Shown: in pieces, positions 62,766-64,000 of the stretch
How the letters are laid out: every line of letters starts with the position of its first letter
How positions within the stretch are numbered: position 1 is the stretch's first letter
Assembly: GCF_027497255.1 (NCBI RefSeq)
Contig: NZ_CP114903.1
Coordinates: forward strand, 1,054,001 to 1,118,000
Direction: 5' to 3'
Source: Micromonospora sp. WMMD882
Lineage (GTDB): Bacteria; Actinomycetota; Actinomycetes; Mycobacteriales; Micromonosporaceae
Length of the DNA: 64,000 nucleotides
Made by a program: the position numbers and the translations under genes
Notes under the pieces: generated by a model
What the model saw: only the letters and a program-made list of their open reading frames with translations
Told to the model about the DNA's origin: nothing
The model's database searches: none

Positions 62766-63008
62766 TCAGTCCGACTGCCGGGCGGCCCGTTCCCGGTCGG
62801 CGTCCGCGTCGTCCGCCCCGACCGGGACGCCCGCGCCGTCGCGGGTCGCCCCGGACAGGTCGACGTCCGCGCCCCCGGCCCGGGCCGCGTCGGCCGCCGC
62901 GTCGTCCGCGCCGACGATCTCACCGCCGCTCTCCCGGCCCTCGTCACCCTCGGTGGGCCAACCGGTCGACGCCAGCCCCAGCGCCGCGTACCTCGGATCG
63001 GTGGTCAT
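62766..63008 (-). CDS. Small acidic protein of unknown function
   Basis: A protein of 80 residues, strongly acidic, rich in Asp, Ala and Gly, with no Cys and no membrane segment; probably disordered. The N-terminus (TTDPRYAALGLASTGWPTEGDEG) is the only patterned part. The ATG at 63008 has the strong ribosome site GGAGGAGG upstream, which supports it as a real gene. It may be a stress or spore-associated protein, but there is no proof in the sequence. Confidence 0.65.
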   Translation of the reverse strand: MTTDPRYAALGLASTGWPTEGDEGRESGGEIVGADDAAADAARAGGADVDLSGATRDGAGVPVGADDADADRERAARQSD

Positions 63009-63284
63009 GTCGTCCTCCTCCTTCGCTGCTACCTCGGAGAACGGCATACCCGGGCGGAGCCGACCCCACACCGGGGACGGTCGGTGACCGTACCCTCCCG
63101 GCCCCGCTACGCAGTTGTACGGGCTGGTCGCCACCGGGGTAGCCGTCCACAGTGGTGGTCAGGACAGCGGCCCGCCACCTCCCCTCGACAGCGCGGTCCC
63201 GGCCGGGCCGGTCCGTCCGCACGACACACCTCACCCAGCGGAAGCCGTGCGCCGACAGCCCACCGGGCGGCAGGGAGTCCCATC

Positions 63285-64000
63285 GTGATCGATACGGAAA
63301 TTCAGCAGCGGATCACCCAGGCCCTCGCCGGACGGCACGGCCAGCAACGGTTCGTCGACGACCTCGCGGCGGCCTGGACCTCCCTGGTCGAGACGTTCGA
63401 CCAACTCGTGGCGGCGGTGGAGAACGGCCGGACGTCGGCCCGCGCGACGAACGCGCCGTACGCCGACCCGGTCGACGACGCCCTCACCGGTCTGCTCGGC
63501 GACCCGACCGCCGCGACCCGGATCGACCGGCTCCGGCAGCGGCTGGCCGACGCCGGCCGGCAGGTCGACGCGGTCCGCGCCCGGGTCCGCCGGGAGACCG
63601 TGAACATCGGCGTCATCGGCGGCACCAAGGTCGGCAAGAGCACCCTGCTGCGGACCATCACCGACCTGCCCGACACCGTGATCCCGACGACCAGGTTCAA
63701 CCCGACCACCGCGGCGACCAGCCGGATCTACCACACCCTGGGCGAGCCCCGGGCGACGCTGGACCTGCACACCTGGGAATCGTTCCGGGACTCGTACCTG
63801 GCCCCGCTGCACGACCTGGCCGGCCTCGACGCCGTGCCGGCGGACCCGGAGGCGTTCCGCCGCTTCCCCTACCCGCAGCCGGGCAGCGAGCAGGCCGGTC
63901 ACGCCCGGGTGGACGACTACCTGCGCAAGCTGCGCGCCGCCCAGGTCTCCTTCGCCAGCTACGCCCACCTGCTGCGCGGACCCCGACGGACGATCACCGT
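63285..64000 (+). CDS. Dynamin-like/Era-type GTPase, N-terminal part (partial)
   Basis: The reading frame starts with GTG at 63285 (GGGAG upstream) and is open to the window end (238 residues). A helical N-terminal region of about 100 residues is followed by NIGVIGGTKVGKSTLLRTIT, a P-loop of the GxxxxGKS type (Walker A), and PTTRFNPTTAATSRIY, a switch I-like stretch with conserved Thr residues. This is the pattern of dynamin-like or 50S-ribosome-type GTPases. It probably acts at membranes or in ribosome or cell-envelope work. The rest lies outside the window. Confidence 0.7.
   Translation, partial: MIDTEIQQRITQALAGRHGQQRFVDDLAAAWTSLVETFDQLVAAVENGRTSARATNAPYADPVDDALTGLLGDPTAATRIDRLRQRLADAGRQVDAVRARVRRETVNIGVIGGTKVGKSTLLRTITDLPDTVIPTTRFNPTTAATSRIYHTLGEPRATLDLHTWESFRDSYLAPLHDLAGLDAVPADPEAFRRFPYPQPGSEQAGHARVDDYLRKLRAAQVSFASYAHLLRGPRRTIT

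Overview
This 64 kb window is chromosomal DNA of very high GC content from an actinobacterium, most likely Micromonospora or a close relative (inference). The signs are GTG starts, many ATGA/GTGA gene overlaps, secreted hydrolases with family 2 cellulose-binding modules on Thr-Pro linkers, and an AfsR-like regulator tail. I saw no rRNA, tRNA, phage or transposase genes.

Layout. 1-4.2 kb: a truncated regulator tail, a DUF2071 protein, a J-domain membrane protein coupled to a Gly-rich protein, and a secreted SGNH hydrolase with a CBM2. 4.4-19.4 kb: a divergent biosynthetic locus. Leftward are an NRPS module fused to a Cys-type thioesterase and an MFS exporter, an acyl-AMP ligase, a second C-A-T module and a free carrier protein. 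Rightward are two paralogous stand-alone condensation-like proteins, a 65-residue peptide with a duplicated HxPAHVK..Y.TC block, and a cupin/JmjC oxygenase translationally coupled to that peptide. This mix of NRPS parts with a probable RiPP precursor is the most unusual part of the window. 19.7-31 kb: a secreted glycosidase, a PAS-GGDEF-EAL protein, a VOC protein, a frameshifted 3-hydroxyisobutyrate-dehydrogenase-like gene, a cupin, a GlxA-type regulator, an alpha-galactosidase, a LasA-like M23 peptidase and a ferredoxin convergent with a P450.

32.3-34.5 kb is a decayed stretch. It has repeats, a lower-GC gene for a small secreted Cys protein, and remnants of a Ser/Thr kinase and a cold-shock gene. 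34.7-42.5 kb holds a small secreted protein, a GH5 endoglucanase with a palindromic operator inside its promoter, a YCII protein, a ricin-lectin/beta-helix protein and a three-gene membrane-protein operon. 42.7-46.4 kb has a very large HEAT-like repeat protein and a three-repeat type I-E-like CRISPR array without cas genes in view.

46.7-61.7 kb is a glucuronoxylan utilisation locus. One leftward operon encodes, in transcription order, a GH3 glycosidase, two CUT1-type permeases, a solute-binding lipoprotein, a GH39 xylosidase, a DUF624 protein and a GH67 alpha-glucuronidase. Beside it lie an acetyl-xylan-esterase-like gene, a mannonate-dehydratase-like gene and a secreted GH10 xylanase with CBM2. 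Palindromes with the core CGAAAGTTTCG stand 70-85 bp upstream of both the operon and the dehydratase gene, suggesting one shared repressor. Together these genes would cut xylan outside the cell, import aldouronic and xylo-oligosaccharides, trim them inside, and feed the freed glucuronate into central metabolism. The window ends with a mycothiol-type DinB-fold protein, a small acidic protein and the start of a dynamin-like GTPase.
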